A DNA stretch of 64,000 nucleotides from Candidatus Pantoea bituminis (GCF_018842675.1 NZ_JAGTWO010000001.1:124001-188000); one strand, 5' to 3'. Shown: positions 1 to 9,629, numbered from the stretch's first letter. Numbers and translations are program-made. The notes: generated by a model not told the origin, from the letters alone.

Positions 1-753
1 CTCCATCTCAACCGGGGTATGCTGTTGAGCGACAACGTCCGGGCCGGCGTGCCAGACAACCTTACCGCTCTCTTTCGCCACCGCAATGACGCCAGAGGTT
101 GTGCGCAGACTCATCAGCACAAGGCCATCTCGGGTAACAGACAAACCGTTAATCATCGGCCAGTGGCGGCGGTCAAAAATGTCATGGACCGGGAAATCCT
201 CCGGCGCCAGATGCTCCCAGGCACGCCATTCCCAGACGACTTTTCCCTCTCGAGTGACCTCTTTTACGATATCGCTCTGAATGATGCCGTCGGGTGCATC
301 GCGACGCGGATCGCCGCCTGTCACGCGTGCCGCTATCTCTGCGGGTAATGGGGCTGCCGTGGTATACAGCAGATTACCGTTCGCCAGCCATTGCGCATCA
401 TGATGGTGAAAAATATCTTCGTAATGCCACACCACTTCGTTATCTGGTGTGACTTCATAGAAATCACCGCCGTGCCAGAGATCCCACGCCGGGTAGAGTT
501 GCGCTGAGTTACGGTGGCTCCCGTTATAACCCAGATTGCCGTTAGGAAGCAGAACAGCATCCCGTCCGGCACGGACCGGTAATTGCCACTGATGCGCAAC
601 GTCTCCTTCGTCATCGATCAGATAGACTCGACCGTCTGCTGTTTGTGGGGCGAAAAGAGTATAACCGCCAAAGCTTTTTGCTTTATCCGCGAAAGTCAGT
701 CCGGTTGGACGGCGTCCGAGCGTAAAAGAGGGATCCTGATTTGAGTATGCCAC
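1..753 (-). CDS. Arylsulfotransferase-family protein, 3' end outside the window
   Basis: The reading frame is open without interruption from a GTG at 753 to the window edge, giving about 251 residues of an incomplete protein. AGGAGC lies seven bases before the GTG. Repeated blade-like strands with motifs such as GRVYLIDDEGDVAHQW, ILP/LLPNGNL-type turns and WHYEDIFHHHDAQWL fit the beta-propeller arylsulfotransferase (ASST, PF05935/PF14269) families, which transfer sulfate between phenolic compounds. No signal peptide is visible, so a cytoplasmic location is likely. The gene is divergent from the LacI regulator at 907, and a perfect palindrome lies about 35 bases before its start, so that regulator probably controls it. 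Family membership is by recognition of the repeat pattern; the substrate is unknown. Confidence 0.72.
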   Translation of the reverse strand, partial: MAYSNQDPSFTLGRRPTGLTFADKAKSFGGYTLFAPQTADGRVYLIDDEGDVAHQWQLPVRAGRDAVLLPNGNLGYNGSHRNSAQLYPAWDLWHGGDFYEVTPDNEVVWHYEDIFHHHDAQWLANGNLLYTTAAPLPAEIAARVTGGDPRRDAPDGIIQSDIVKEVTREGKVVWEWRAWEHLAPEDFPVHDIFDRRHWPMINGLSVTRDGLVLMSLRTTSGVIAVAKESGKVVWHAGPDVVAQQHTPVEME

Positions 754-788
754 GTAAGCTCCTATAAAAGATCTGTCGCTAAATTCGT

Positions 789-806
789 CATTAAAACGTT
801 TTAATG
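789..806. promoter_or_regulatory. Perfect 18-bp LacI-type operator
   Basis: The sequence CATTAAAACGTTTTAATG is a perfect palindrome centred on CG, the layout expected for a LacI/PurR-family operator. It sits between the divergent arylsulfotransferase gene (GTG at 753) and the LacI regulator gene (from 907), close to the start of the former. Binding by the neighbouring regulator is inferred from position and symmetry. Confidence 0.7.
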
Positions 807-906
807 GAAACAGTAGACATTAACTTCCGCTCAAGCGCTACCTCTGAACAGCCATTCAGTAATATGATTTTGTTATGAATTAGGTCTGAAATTTATACTT
901 GAGGAA

Positions 907-1956
907 ATGTGTTACCCTGACCGAAAAATGCCGGGGATTACCAACACCATGCCAGTACAAGATAAAAAACGCGCAAAGTTGATTGATGTTGCACGCCTGG
1001 CCGGCGTTTCCCCGGGTACGGTATCCAATGCGCTTCATAACACCCGTTTTGTTGAACCTGAGACAAGACAACGTATTGAACAGGCGATCCAGGCGCTGAA
1101 CTACACACCGAATATTCGCGCCCGCCAGCTGCGTACCGGAAAAACCAATACGATTGCGCTGCTCTCATCGTTACCGCTGTCTATTGCTTCCGGGGCGTCA
1201 AAACTGGGCTTTATGATGGAGGTTGCACTCACCGCGGCGATTATGGCGTTGGAAAAACAGCACGCGCTGATACTTGTGCCGCCAGGCAAGAACCCGCTGG
1301 ATACCGTAACTTTCGATGCCGCTATTCTGCTTGAACCCGCTGAAAACGATCCGCAGCTGCTGGCGCTGGAACAGGCGGGGATCCCTTGTGTCACCATTGG
1401 CCGTACGCCGGGAACAACCACGCCAGTGCCTTGGGTTGATCTGCATTCCGCGACGACGGCTGATTTATTGCTAACGCACCTGGCGGCGGAAGGCGCGAGT
1501 CAATGCGCGCTGTTTGTCGGCAACATACGCCGCACCTCCACGCTGGAGACGGAAGCCACCTATCGCCTCTGGTGCGAAGGACGGCAGACGCCGGTGATTT
1601 ATTACCTTGATGAAGAGCAGGGCGAAACTGCCGGTTATCAGGCTACGCACCAGTTGCTGCAGGATAATCCCGAGGTGGATGGCGTACTGATTCTGGTTGA
1701 TACCTTTGCCAGCGGAGCCATCCGCGCCTTTCATGAAACAGCAACGGGGATACCGCAAAGGATGCGGTTAGTGACTCGCTATGATGGCATTCGGGCACGA
1801 GAATCCCAGCCACCGCTAACGGCATTGAACCTGCACCTTGATGAGGTCGCCCGTCAGGCCATTACGCTGCTGTTTGACGTTTTGGCGGGGCATCACGTTC
1901 TCAGTAGTGCTGGACAGAGGCCCGAACTGATAATAAGAGCCTCAACCCGAACGTGA
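907..1956 (+). CDS. LacI-family transcriptional regulator
   Basis: A 349-residue protein with an N-terminal LacI helix-turn-helix (LIDVARLAGVSPGTVSNAL, about residues 25-43), the hinge helix region ending NYTPNIRARQLRTGKT, and a periplasmic-binding-protein-like effector domain. Three in-frame ATGs are possible (907, 928, 949). LacI proteins usually begin about 5-10 residues before the HTH, which favours 949, but no start has a convincing ribosome site. The effector domain is less canonical than usual and the C terminus is short. It is divergent from an arylsulfotransferase gene with a perfect operator between them, so it is probably a local repressor of that gene and of itself. The ligand is unknown. 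Confidence 0.88.
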   Translation: MCYPDRKMPGITNTMPVQDKKRAKLIDVARLAGVSPGTVSNALHNTRFVEPETRQRIEQAIQALNYTPNIRARQLRTGKTNTIALLSSLPLSIASGASKLGFMMEVALTAAIMALEKQHALILVPPGKNPLDTVTFDAAILLEPAENDPQLLALEQAGIPCVTIGRTPGTTTPVPWVDLHSATTADLLLTHLAAEGASQCALFVGNIRRTSTLETEATYRLWCEGRQTPVIYYLDEEQGETAGYQATHQLLQDNPEVDGVLILVDTFASGAIRAFHETATGIPQRMRLVTRYDGIRARESQPPLTALNLHLDEVARQAITLLFDVLAGHHVLSSAGQRPELIIRASTRT

Positions 1957-2029
1957 TATCCAGGAGATTGTGCAGGGCAATAACCACGAGTGGCTGGCAC
2001 TGACGAGCAAATAAATTGTTGTGAAAAAC

Positions 2030-2232
2030 TGTCGTCAAAATAATAGCGCGGAATCAGGCGACGATACTGTCTGTCTGAAATAACAAGACGTTCAGCGGTC
2101 ATTCAGCTAGGCAGCATTTCGACCGAAAAGTGGATGCCGTGGCGCGCTTGTAGCTTTTCTGCGGCAAGGCGTGGGGCCGAAACCGCGTAGCAGCATCAGA
2201 ATGCCGAGCCGGAAGGCTTCAGGATGCCGGTT
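2030..2232 (-). pseudogene. ISNCY-type transposase remnant
   Basis: Read on the minus strand, the segments NRHPEAFRLGILMLLRGFGPT, then after a frameshift AEKLQARHGIHFSVEMLPS, a stop, and MTAERLVISDRQYRR follow the order of the N-terminal part of ISNCY (IS1202-type) transposases, in which FGPTLAAEKL...RHG...S.ETLR.WM is characteristic. At least one frameshift and one stop codon are present and only about 60 codons remain. No terminal inverted repeats were found, so the element ends are lost. It marks the edge of the decayed accessory region that follows. The rest of 1957-2594 holds nothing else that I can recognise. Confidence 0.5.
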
Positions 2233-2594
2233 GCTAGCTGGCTGGCTACATTTTCGCGTCGCGACTCCGGCAGCGGCTTCATCAATGGTCGCTTGTAAGA
2301 AATTAAATCCATTAGGTTCTGCGAAGCTTATGACTGCTAGCCGTGCCGCTATAATGGCGACACAGTGGAGGTACTAACATCCTAAGGCTGAATGTGTGAT
2401 CGCTGCTCTCAGTCGTAGAAGATAAAATCGTGATGTAAAGTTACTGCTTTCCATCAGTGTCGACGAATATTGACGGAAAAATGTGCAATTATTGAGGCAT
2501 AGAAATATGCCTCTCACACTTACCTCGCCACCCCTCCAGCTCGATTTTCTTAACTTGTAGCCTTTCTCACCTCCACGACTGAGAAGGTAATATC

Positions 2595-3376
2595 ATGAAA
2601 AAAAACTCACTCTTGATGCCGCTGTGGCGATTCAGGATGCACTGTCGTTGAATGAGGTGTTTATCCGCGTTGAAGGTTTCCAGTAGGGCCTGTCAACGGC
2701 TGAGATCATGGCCCATCTGGAATCTGTTTCGCCAGAACGTAGCCAGTTGAACTTTGATGACGGCCAGCTTGAGTGGCATGAATACAGCGGAGATGAGCGA
2801 CAGAACATGTTCGCTCTGAAACACAATGATGGGCAGCTGGTCCGCAATATTGGTGAGGAAGGTAGGGCTATTGTGGGCGCAGTCATTCAGCATTCACTTA
2901 AGGCTAAATATAAGTTCAATTTAGCCTGTCATACGCCACGATTGGCAGGTGCTTTTTAACAGTTGTTTGCGCTGGCACGAAAAAATGTCGACTACAGCCA
3001 GTCGACAAATGACCTAGCTGCTTATCTTGTTGAATACAGCAAATCTTACGCGGACGTTCAACGTATCTCTGCTGAAAGCTACGATGTTGCAAGCTCGCTT
3101 GACTGAAGCATCAGTAAAGCGGCACCACGATATTTCCTGGAGGAATCAGGCAACCAACAATTTGCTTAGTATGAAATCCAGAATGTGGATGAGGTTGTTG
3201 CTGTCATTCAGTCACAAACGGAGTTGATGGCGCATACTATGTTGCTTAAAGCTCAGCTTATGGCGAATGCACCCTTGATGCTGAATCATATCTGGAAACT
3301 TCAGGCGAAGCTTAGCGCGTGTGCCGGTGAAGAGGAGCATTCCGAAGAAAGCCTGTCAGATTATATCGTGACGTAA
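2595..3376 (+). pseudogene. Broken gene of unknown function
   Basis: A GAGAAGG ribosome site precedes ATG at 2595. The frame then reads MKKKLTLDAAVAIQDALSL only if one A is restored to the run at 2598-2605. It meets a TAG at 2684, continues through AEIMAHLESVSPERSQLNF and ERQNMFALKHNDGQLVRNIG, and after further stops and shifts continues with ALARKNVDYSQSTNDLAAYL, VQRISAESYDVASSL and QNVDEVVAVIQSQTELMAH to the stop at 3376. Restored, it would encode roughly 260 residues, probably soluble and helix-rich. The family is not recognised. Several independent lesions argue for genuine decay and not only sequencing slips. Confidence 0.5.
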
Positions 3377-4156
3377 CAGTAAGAGATTGAAGACGTTTCA
3401 ACTCAGGGATTATGAGTAGATGAGGTGGGGCTCATGGACGAGCCTATCGACACATTAAAAGCTACTTTTAAACTGAAAAATTTAGAAGCAAAAAGACGCA
3501 ACGTTTTATCTATAACTCTGCTTTGTTTCACCCGTCAACCGAACTTACACACAGCCACTTCTCGCATTACTCTCTTATTGTGATTACAGGAACCATGCGA
3601 CGAACTTTGCTCATTTCACAGCAGTGCTAGTGGTCGAAGGACCAACCACAACCGGGAGACACAACGATGCAGTTAGATGATCCGCAAACTTATTTATAAA
3701 GTGCAGAAGGAGTCGCAATTTCCAAGGAACGTGCTTTGACTGAACTACGCAAGCATGGCGTTAACAATTGCGATGAATTCCTTGGAGATATGGGCGACAA
3801 ACCGGCTAACGTTGCGTCTGATGTTCTTTTGTCCCGGCTTGCACTGCATCGCTCAGGTTGGTTTTATGGTAGCTGTATTTCCGGCCTAAGTATTGCGAAC
3901 AAAGAGAAAAATATATCTCATCCAATACGGATTCGATCAACGTGAAAAAAGGTATGGCGGAAAAGTAAAGAGATCGACCAGATTTGCCCACATGACATTG
4001 CGGGTAACAAACCAAGTTACTGATTAGTCTCATTATTGTAAAATATACGACATATAGAATGTGTGACAACGTAACTTATGGAGGGCGTGAAAATTCCGTT
4101 TTAGCGTTGATAACTGAGCGGGTGTTATAATCGCAGCGACGAAAGTTACTTTTCAC
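3377..4156. other. Gene-poor stretch with a small decayed ORF
   Basis: No intact gene is visible across this 780-base stretch. From 3667 a degraded small plus-strand frame can be followed (MQLDDPQTYL, a stop, then GVAISKERALTELRKHGVNN and EFLGDMGDKPANVASDVL) ending near 3945. It looks like the remains of a 90-100-residue accessory protein, family unknown. The sequence is AT-rich and the coding-like parts are interrupted, as in the flanking decayed genes. Confidence 0.35.
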
Positions 4157-4770
4157 ATGGAGTTAAGTTTGATCCCGCATTACGAAAAACGACCTATCGC
4201 AGAACTGGCCCATTTCGCCTGGTGCTTGCTTGTAGCCATAAAGCTCGCAAAGTTCGACGGACTGGCTTCTACAAAAACAAACGAACACCTGTTCATTATG
4301 CGCTGGCTTGGAAATGCTCAGAAACGTAAGCTTTTCCCTAAGTCAGTGGCTCCTGACATCATATGGCTGCAGGGGATGGGGAAAAAGTACAGCTATTCCG
4401 CTAACCTCAGGAGTAAGGTGGAATACATCTGGCATTCCTCAACCGGTGCTATAAAGGAAAAAATGACCTGTTTCGTCTGACTTATCTTATTGAGACCCTG
4501 AAAGATATGGGGTGGGAAGATGTCAGGATGAGTGAGAAAGACTGGAAAAACGAGCGATATAACTATGGTGCATCACGCAGGTTATTTATAAAAATGACGG
4601 ACATCGCACTTTGCTACAGCGATGAAAACAAGCTTATCAGCCCGTTTGAACTCAGGTTTTGTGGTAATACCGATAGTCTGCTTACTGCTTTCAGTGACTG
4701 TGATATTAAAAACTCAGGCCTTACAGCTTGCGAAAACTATTCAGCGATAACCGTTATACCGCTTTTATAA
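4157..4770 (+). CDS. DUF2913-like protein, frameshifted in this assembly
   Basis: The first frame from ATG 4157 gives 107 residues (IAELAHFAWCLLVAIKLAKF, LFIMRWLGNAQKRKLFPKSV). The second frame gives the continuation NDLFRLTYLIETLKDMGWED and ends at 4770. The frames join at an A run, 4458-4463, if it has one more A. The joined product of about 205 residues resembles the DUF2913 proteins of enterobacterial accessory regions (LAHLAW near the start, a RWL..AQK...FP..V block and a DLFRLTY.IETLK block). That assignment is from memory of the pattern and is moderate. Function is unknown. A lipoprotein gene follows 11 bases later, so the two may share a transcript. Confidence 0.5.
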
Positions 4771-4781
4771 AGGAGCTTTAA

Positions 4782-5213
4782 TTGAATCATCAGCCTCTGA
4801 GTGCGACGGCCTTAATAATGATGAACCTCCTTTTGCTAAATGGGTGTGCCACAACTCCGGTCAGTAATGATAATGCTAAAGATGTACCTTCAGAGCGCAT
4901 CATTTCAAAAAGATCCCTGATTAAAAATCCGGGCGAAGGAGCGCTGATTGTTAAGCGTGATTCCGGATTTACTGGCAGTGGATGTAATATTGTTGTTTAT
5001 CTTGACGGAACCGCGATTGCTGAACTGGATACTGGAGAGAAAGTAAAATTCTTTACCCAGCCCGGGGATCATGTTTTAAGTGCAAAACAGACAAGCATAT
5101 GTGTGGCAGGCTAAAAAGAAGTCGGCATATTTCTGAAATCAAATGATGAGAAAACCTTCCGAATTGGTTTTGGTGGCAATGCTGAAATGTCTATAAATGC
5201 AACAGCCTTCTGA
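4782..5213 (+). pseudogene. Small lipoprotein gene interrupted by a stop codon
   Basis: A TTG start at 4782 has AAGGAG seven bases upstream. The N terminus is a lipoprotein signal with lipobox LNGC, cysteine at about residue 22. The frame stops at TAA 5112-5114 but continues in the same frame with coherent sequence (KEVGIFLKSNDEKTFRIGFG) to TGA at 5211-5213. The intact product would have about 143 residues and be an outer-membrane or periplasm-facing lipoprotein. A single substitution, not a homopolymer slip, explains the stop, so this looks like real inactivation. It lies directly after the DUF2913-like gene. Function is unknown. Confidence 0.6.
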
Positions 5214-5276
5214 TTATGCTGCTTTTAGCGAATTTTAAAAATATCTCATAGAAGCTCAAAGATATCAGAGAATTAA

Positions 5277-5540
5277 GCAATTTCAGCCGTCGCAATTTAC
5301 GATACTGAAACCTGTAAGCTGAACATCGGCATGGTGTCTAACGCTTACATCCGTATTGTTAACGAAGACAACAATACTGAAATTGCGCGCTATAACATGT
5401 CAGAAGACGCGAGCACTGCAACCGCAATGGTGTTTGACGAAAAGTATCGCCACAACGGCGAGTGGAAATTCAAGGTCGTGGGACAGGGATTTGCCGGTGG
5501 CCTGTCGGCCCTCGCTTCGCAGCACGGTGTTTCTGGATAA
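5277..5540 (+). pseudogene. terE: 3' fragment of a terE/terD-type gene
   Basis: The frame from 5277 encodes [20 protein letters not shown], then [40 protein letters not shown] and [19 protein letters not shown]. This is the C-terminal half of a TerD-domain protein, closest in pattern to TerE. The 5' half of the gene is absent and a stop lies just upstream at 5274. TerD-domain proteins are calcium-binding components of the tellurium-resistance/stress locus. The fragment directly precedes terF, the normal gene order of ter operons, so an ancestral terZABCDEF-like operon was probably deleted up to this point. Confidence 0.75.
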
Positions 5541-5556
5541 TCAGTGACAACCAGCA

Positions 5557-5586
5557 GCCCTGTCAGTAATAACGGGGCTTATTTTA
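5557..5586 (+). terminator. Hairpin between terE remnant and terF
   Basis: AGCCCTGTCAGTAATAACGGGGCT can fold into a short stem (AGCCC with GGGCT) followed by TATTTT. It sits just after the terE fragment stop and before terF. The stem is imperfect and the T tract is broken, so activity is uncertain. Confidence 0.4.
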
Positions 5587-5613
5587 GACTGAAACAAATC
5601 AGAGAGGAAATTT

Positions 5614-6857
5614 ATGGAACTTGCCTCCGGCCAGAATGCGGCGCTGAACAGCAACAGGACAGAACTGCGTCTCACCTATACCACCCGCACCGGCTTTAGT
5701 AGCGATATTGACGCGTCAGCGTTTCTGCTCGGCACTGACGACAAGGTGCTGGGTGACAGCTCGATGATTTTTTCAACCAGCCCCGAAATGAAAACGGCAG
5801 CGTTGAGATGACCATCAGCCCGGGGAATGCCCTGTTCAGAATGGATCTGTCATCGCTTCCCTCAGCTGTCAGCAAGATTGCTATTGCGCTTGTGATTGAT
5901 GGCAGAGACACGGTGGAAGGACTGAGCAGCCTCAGCATGGTTGTCGGTGATATGCGTTACGACGTCCCGCTGGCCGGTCGAAAAGAGAAGGCGCTTATTA
6001 TCGGGCAGGTTTACCGCCATCAGGGGCAGTTTAAAATCCGCGCCATCGGGCAGGGCTTTGATGGCGGATTACATCCTCTGGCTGTTCACTTTGGTGTGGA
6101 TGTTTCCAGTCCTGAGCCCACACCGGCTCCGGCACCAAAGCCTGCCGTGAGCCTGGAGAAAAAACTCGAAAAGGTGCCTCAGCTTGTCAGCCTCGCCAAG
6201 CCCATTCGCGTAAGTCTGGAAAAGCACCGGCTGAACGATGTCCGGGCCAGAGTGGCGTTTGTTCTGGATGCCTCTGGATCCATGACCGGCCAGTTTAAGC
6301 GCGGCAACGTACAGAAGGTTCTGGAACGCGTGACTGCGCTTGCCGTCCAGTTTGATGACGACCAGAATCTGGATATCTGGGGCTTCGGTACCGAATTCAG
6401 AAAGTATGATGACGTCACGCTTGATAACGTGAGCGGGTACATTGAGCGGATCCAGAATGCGGGTAAGCGAAGCATGTGGGAAATCCTGCCGGGTCTGGGC
6501 GGGACTAATAATGAACCACCGGTTATGAAAGACATCATTAACTTTTATCGCGACTCCCATCTGCCCGTGTTTATCGTGTTTATCACCGACGGCGGCATTC
6601 AGAAGACCCGTGAAATTAAAGACTGCATCCGCGAATCCGCCACGCTGCCCGTGTTCTGGAAGTTCCTGGGGCTGGGCGGACGCAATTACGGCATTCTGGA
6701 AAAGCTGGATTCCTTCAGTGACAGGCTGGTAGATAACACGCACTTTTTCCCGATCGACGACTACGAACGCGTCAGTGATGAGAAGCTCTATGACATGCTG
6801 CTGACGGAGTTCCGGGAGTGGCTGGACATCGCCAGGGAAAAGCGCATCCTGCGTTAG
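5614..6857 (+). CDS. terF: TerF: TerD domain fused to a von Willebrand A domain
   Basis: AGAGAGGAAA precedes ATG at 5614. The first 60 codons (TerD start, LRLTYTTRTGFSSDIDASAF) join the main frame if one T is added to the run 5768-5773, giving about 414 residues, a normal TerF length. The N-terminal TerD domain ends GQGFDGGLHPLAVHFGVDV. A proline-rich linker follows (PEPTPAPAPKPA). The C-terminal vWA domain carries the MIDAS motif DASGSM and ITDGGIQ. TerF belongs to the tellurite/stress ter system, in which TerD proteins bind calcium and associate with membrane complexes. Here it is without terZABCD, so its role in this genome may be changed. A strong terminator follows. Confidence 0.9.
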
Positions 6858-6884
6858 GCTTGTGTGGCTTCAAACCCGTGGCTG

Positions 6885-6918
6885 ATTAAACCGGGAAAGG
6901 TCTGCTTCCCGGTTTAAT
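6885..6918 (+). terminator. Terminator-like hairpin after terF
   Basis: ATTAAACCGGGAA and TTCCCGGTTTAAT form a perfect 13-bp stem with an eight-base loop, 28 bases after the terF stop. The sequence after it (TCAGG) has no T run, so it may terminate poorly or act as a transcript-stabilising structure. Confidence 0.6.
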
Positions 6919-7008
6919 TCAGGTCAGAACTGCAATGAGACTTAGTCTGACTAACTTTGATTTCAGCTACCGCACAAAAAAATCTGTAAGAGAAAAGGAT
7001 CACTGTTA

Positions 7009-7856
7009 GTGAAAAGAACCAGTACACCCTCCACACCCACCTGTATTAGCTCAATTACCGAGCTCGGCTTAACGGGTGAATTGCTCTCTATCAACACCAA
7101 ATATCCCGAGGAGAAGGGCTTTCTGGATTTAGACACGACTACCGGTGTCGGAATGTCGGGTATGTGGGTTATTGCCGAATACAGAATTTTTGATTACGTG
7201 GTTTTGCGTGTCTTGCAACAACCCAGTATGTATAAGGTATATACCGGTCGTTTTTGGGGCTCAATCCTTCCACTGGCAATGAAAAGAAAATAGTAATTTT
7301 CGATCAACTGAAATTCGTCGGTATTTCAGACACGAAATCTCTTCACTTTAATGAAGGTAAACCCAGCGGGCAGGGGAAAACGTATGTAACTGTTGCGGAT
7401 AAACATGAAACTGATGAATCACAGTTCCCTGAAGACCCTCAAACTTTCCGTGAAGGTTCCGAGATTATCGGCATATCACGCCCGGACCAGTCCCTGTTTG
7501 CTAAAGCGGTCAGAAAAAACTGTAAAAATCGCTGCGTGATAACGGGTTCCACTATGCAATGGCGTACTGAAGCCGCTCATCTGATTCCATATCGTGATAA
7601 AGGCATTCCTGATGTCACTAACGGCTTGTTAATGCGCAGGGATATACATGCTCTGTTTGATCAAGGACATTGCGCTATTAATCCTGAAAATATGACCATG
7701 TTCTTCAGTCTTGAATCACGTCAGCAGGATGAGGATCTGAATGCTTTTCATGCGACCCCTATAGGAATGGATAAACTGGGAAAGCCGGTTAATGAAAAAT
7801 TTCTTATGCCACGCTGGAAAGCATTTTTGAATAAACATGGCACCAGGTCACTGTGA
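7009..7856 (+). CDS. HNH endonuclease-family protein, frameshifted in this assembly
   Basis: A GTG at 7009 follows AAAAGGATCAC. The first frame (TELGLTGELLSINTKYPEE) joins the second (FWGLNPSTGNEKKIVIFDQ) if the G run 7256-7259 gains one base, giving about 283 residues. The C-terminal half holds an HNH_2-type nuclease: a CVITG zinc-like turn, EAAHLIPY (first His), NGLLMRRDIHALFD (Asn and second His). The N-terminal domain of about 130 residues is unassigned and may bind DNA or sense a ligand. Such standalone HNH proteins are common in restriction and defence islands. Here it lies between terF and a lipoprotein gene. Nuclease activity is inferred from the motif only. Confidence 0.72.
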
Positions 7857-7906
7857 ACAGACTGAGGCTACGGTACTCACTGCATTCATTAACCGATACC
7901 CCGACA

Positions 7907-8371
7907 ATGAAACAGATGATCAAAATAATCGTGTCGCTCCTGGTTCTGCTGATTACGTCTGGGTGTGTGTTTGCAGAGACTAAGCTGAAGCAAAACGGCA
8001 GTAGTATTGTCATACCAGACAGTATTACAAGCATCGATAATCCGCCTTATACCGTCACAGATGCCCGTATTTCAACGCTAAAGGGGTATCAACCTGTGAC
8101 GGATTCTGAGGCGGCAGAAATTACGCTTCCGGCTGAAACCGTAGATTCTCTGACTTACCACGTCCGCGTTGATCGTCTGAAAGAGAATGAAATCAGGAAG
8201 ATCGTTTTTAGCCCGGATGGGGTTATCTCAGCATTAGTCTGCAAAAATCCGGCTGTAAGGCCGCTGCTTCAGCATTCAATGACGGTTGTACTGTTGAATG
8301 TTGAAAATGCAGAAGGCGATCCCATGTTCGCAACTGTGATTGATAACCGCCGTTGCCGGACAAACAGATAA
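7907..8371 (+). CDS. Predicted lipoprotein of unknown function
   Basis: The start at ATG 7907 is preferred over the in-frame GTG at 7853 because it places a lipoprotein signal (MKQMIKIIVSLLVLLITSGC) at the N terminus. The lipobox cysteine is residue 20. The mature protein of about 135 residues follows with no recognised domain. The stop codon lies inside the loop of a terminator hairpin. It is convergent with the DUF4236 gene. Function unknown. Confidence 0.65.
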   Translation: MKQMIKIIVSLLVLLITSGCVFAETKLKQNGSSIVIPDSITSIDNPPYTVTDARISTLKGYQPVTDSEAAEITLPAETVDSLTYHVRVDRLKENEIRKIVFSPDGVISALVCKNPAVRPLLQHSMTVVLLNVENAEGDPMFATVIDNRRCRTNR

Positions 8372-8387
8372 TCAGTCATTGTCCGGC
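8355..8387. terminator. Terminator hairpin between convergent genes
   Basis: GCCGGACAA at 8355-8363 pairs perfectly with TTGTCCGGC at 8379-8387 and is followed by TTTCC on the plus strand. The lipoprotein stop codon falls within the loop. It separates that gene from the convergent DUF4236 gene. Confidence 0.6.
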
Positions 8388-8417
8388 TTTCCTGCTGGTG
8401 GGCTAACCGGACATGAA

Positions 8418-9629
8418 TCAGGCAAAAGGCGTGACGGGTTGAAAAATAAACGTCGCACTCATTTTACGCTGCAGGTCAAAGCGGTCAAAGGCTGCAACCG
8501 GGTCAACATCTTCGAGGCTGAAGAAATTCAGCCTTTCAAAGGCACTCCGGTTGATACGCGCTGAAAGGATGTACTCATCGTCCAGATGCCCCGTCTGCTT
8601 ACTGATGCGCTGCGTGAATCCGCTGATTTTCACTGTCTCAAAAGGCAGGGCACAAAAAGCCATTCCGGTCAGGCGCAAAAGTATTCCGTGAATATGCCGT
8701 GCATACCGCTCGCGTACAGCCTTCTGCGAAAGCTCCTTTTCTATGATTTCTGTTCCTCTGGCATTTACACGTACAGATGAAGTCGGCATATCCTCGGCTT
8801 CCGGTAAATCAACGTCGATAAGAATTTCAGAGCTGGCGGGTTTTACCTGGAAGGAAACCAGCGTCTCCCGAGGCCAGTCAGCTGCCTGTATGACTTCAGC
8901 CAGAAGCGATTCAAAATAATAAGTGTCACGGGCAAACTGCGATGAGATGCTGCTGCCAGCGAGCTCTAGCTGCTTCTGATGGTGTGCGGATTCGTGCTGC
9001 CAGTCGGCATACTGTTCCGCCCATCTCTGGCGCAGCTCCTGATATCGTTTCAGAGCCAGATCATTTTCCCGCTGCCAGTCTTCAACTTCACGACGCCAGC
9101 GTTGCTGGTTCTGATTAAGTCGCTCCTGTTTAGCTGCGGCAGATTCAAACAAGCGGCCAATAAAACCTGAACCCTGATTTTCGCCCGGTTGTTCCGGCTC
9201 AGGCAAAGGGAAGGGCTTCTGGGGGCGAACGGGAGCGGGGACACTGTACGGACGGAGCATAAGCTCTCGGTAATGTGCTTCAAGCTCGTCGAAGGTATGC
9301 CCGGAGCGGGGATCTGGCGTAAGCAGATGTATATCTATAATTTCTTCAACAGCGTCATTCAACTGCTCAACTTCACGTTCAAGCTCAGCACGCAGACGCG
9401 GGTCTTCCTGCCTGCCCGCACTGCGTTGCCTGCTGGCGGCGCTGGCACGGTCAAGGCGCGTCCGGTAACTCAGCCCCGTGCCGGGTAGTCCGAGATTGGC
9501 ATAAGTGCCACGCTTTCCGAACGACACAGAAGCACCGCGTGGACCAACGCTCATGCTTGCGCCGCTGTTGCTGAGATTAACCCGGACTCCCGGTATGATG
9601 CTTATCGATTTTCTGAACCTGAATCCCAT
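8418..9629 (-). CDS. DUF4236 domain protein with long coiled region
   Basis: A 403-residue protein. The ATG at 9629 follows AAAGGGAAATC. The N-terminal 55 residues match the DUF4236 signature: MGFRFRKSISIIPGVRVNLS, GASMSVGPRGASVSFGKRGT, and GTGLSYRTRL. DUF4236 is a short glycine-rich domain of unknown function found at the start of many bacterial proteins. A charged, helix-rich middle (about residues 60-220, with many Q, E, R and W, likely coiled coil) leads to a C-terminal domain with no family I can name. DUF4236 proteins occur near ter and stress loci, consistent with the terF gene upstream, but the function is unknown. Confidence 0.8.
   Translation of the reverse strand: MGFRFRKSISIIPGVRVNLSNSGASMSVGPRGASVSFGKRGTYANLGLPGTGLSYRTRLDRASAASRQRSAGRQEDPRLRAELEREVEQLNDAVEEIIDIHLLTPDPRSGHTFDELEAHYRELMLRPYSVPAPVRPQKPFPLPEPEQPGENQGSGFIGRLFESAAAKQERLNQNQQRWRREVEDWQRENDLALKRYQELRQRWAEQYADWQHESAHHQKQLELAGSSISSQFARDTYYFESLLAEVIQAADWPRETLVSFQVKPASSEILIDVDLPEAEDMPTSSVRVNARGTEIIEKELSQKAVRERYARHIHGILLRLTGMAFCALPFETVKISGFTQRISKQTGHLDDEYILSARINRSAFERLNFFSLEDVDPVAAFDRFDLQRKMSATFIFQPVTPFA

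Noticed and set aside
6069..6743. A 224-codon minus-strand frame opposite terF
   Set aside because: It overlaps the conserved vWA domain on the other strand, with no recognised domain or start signal.
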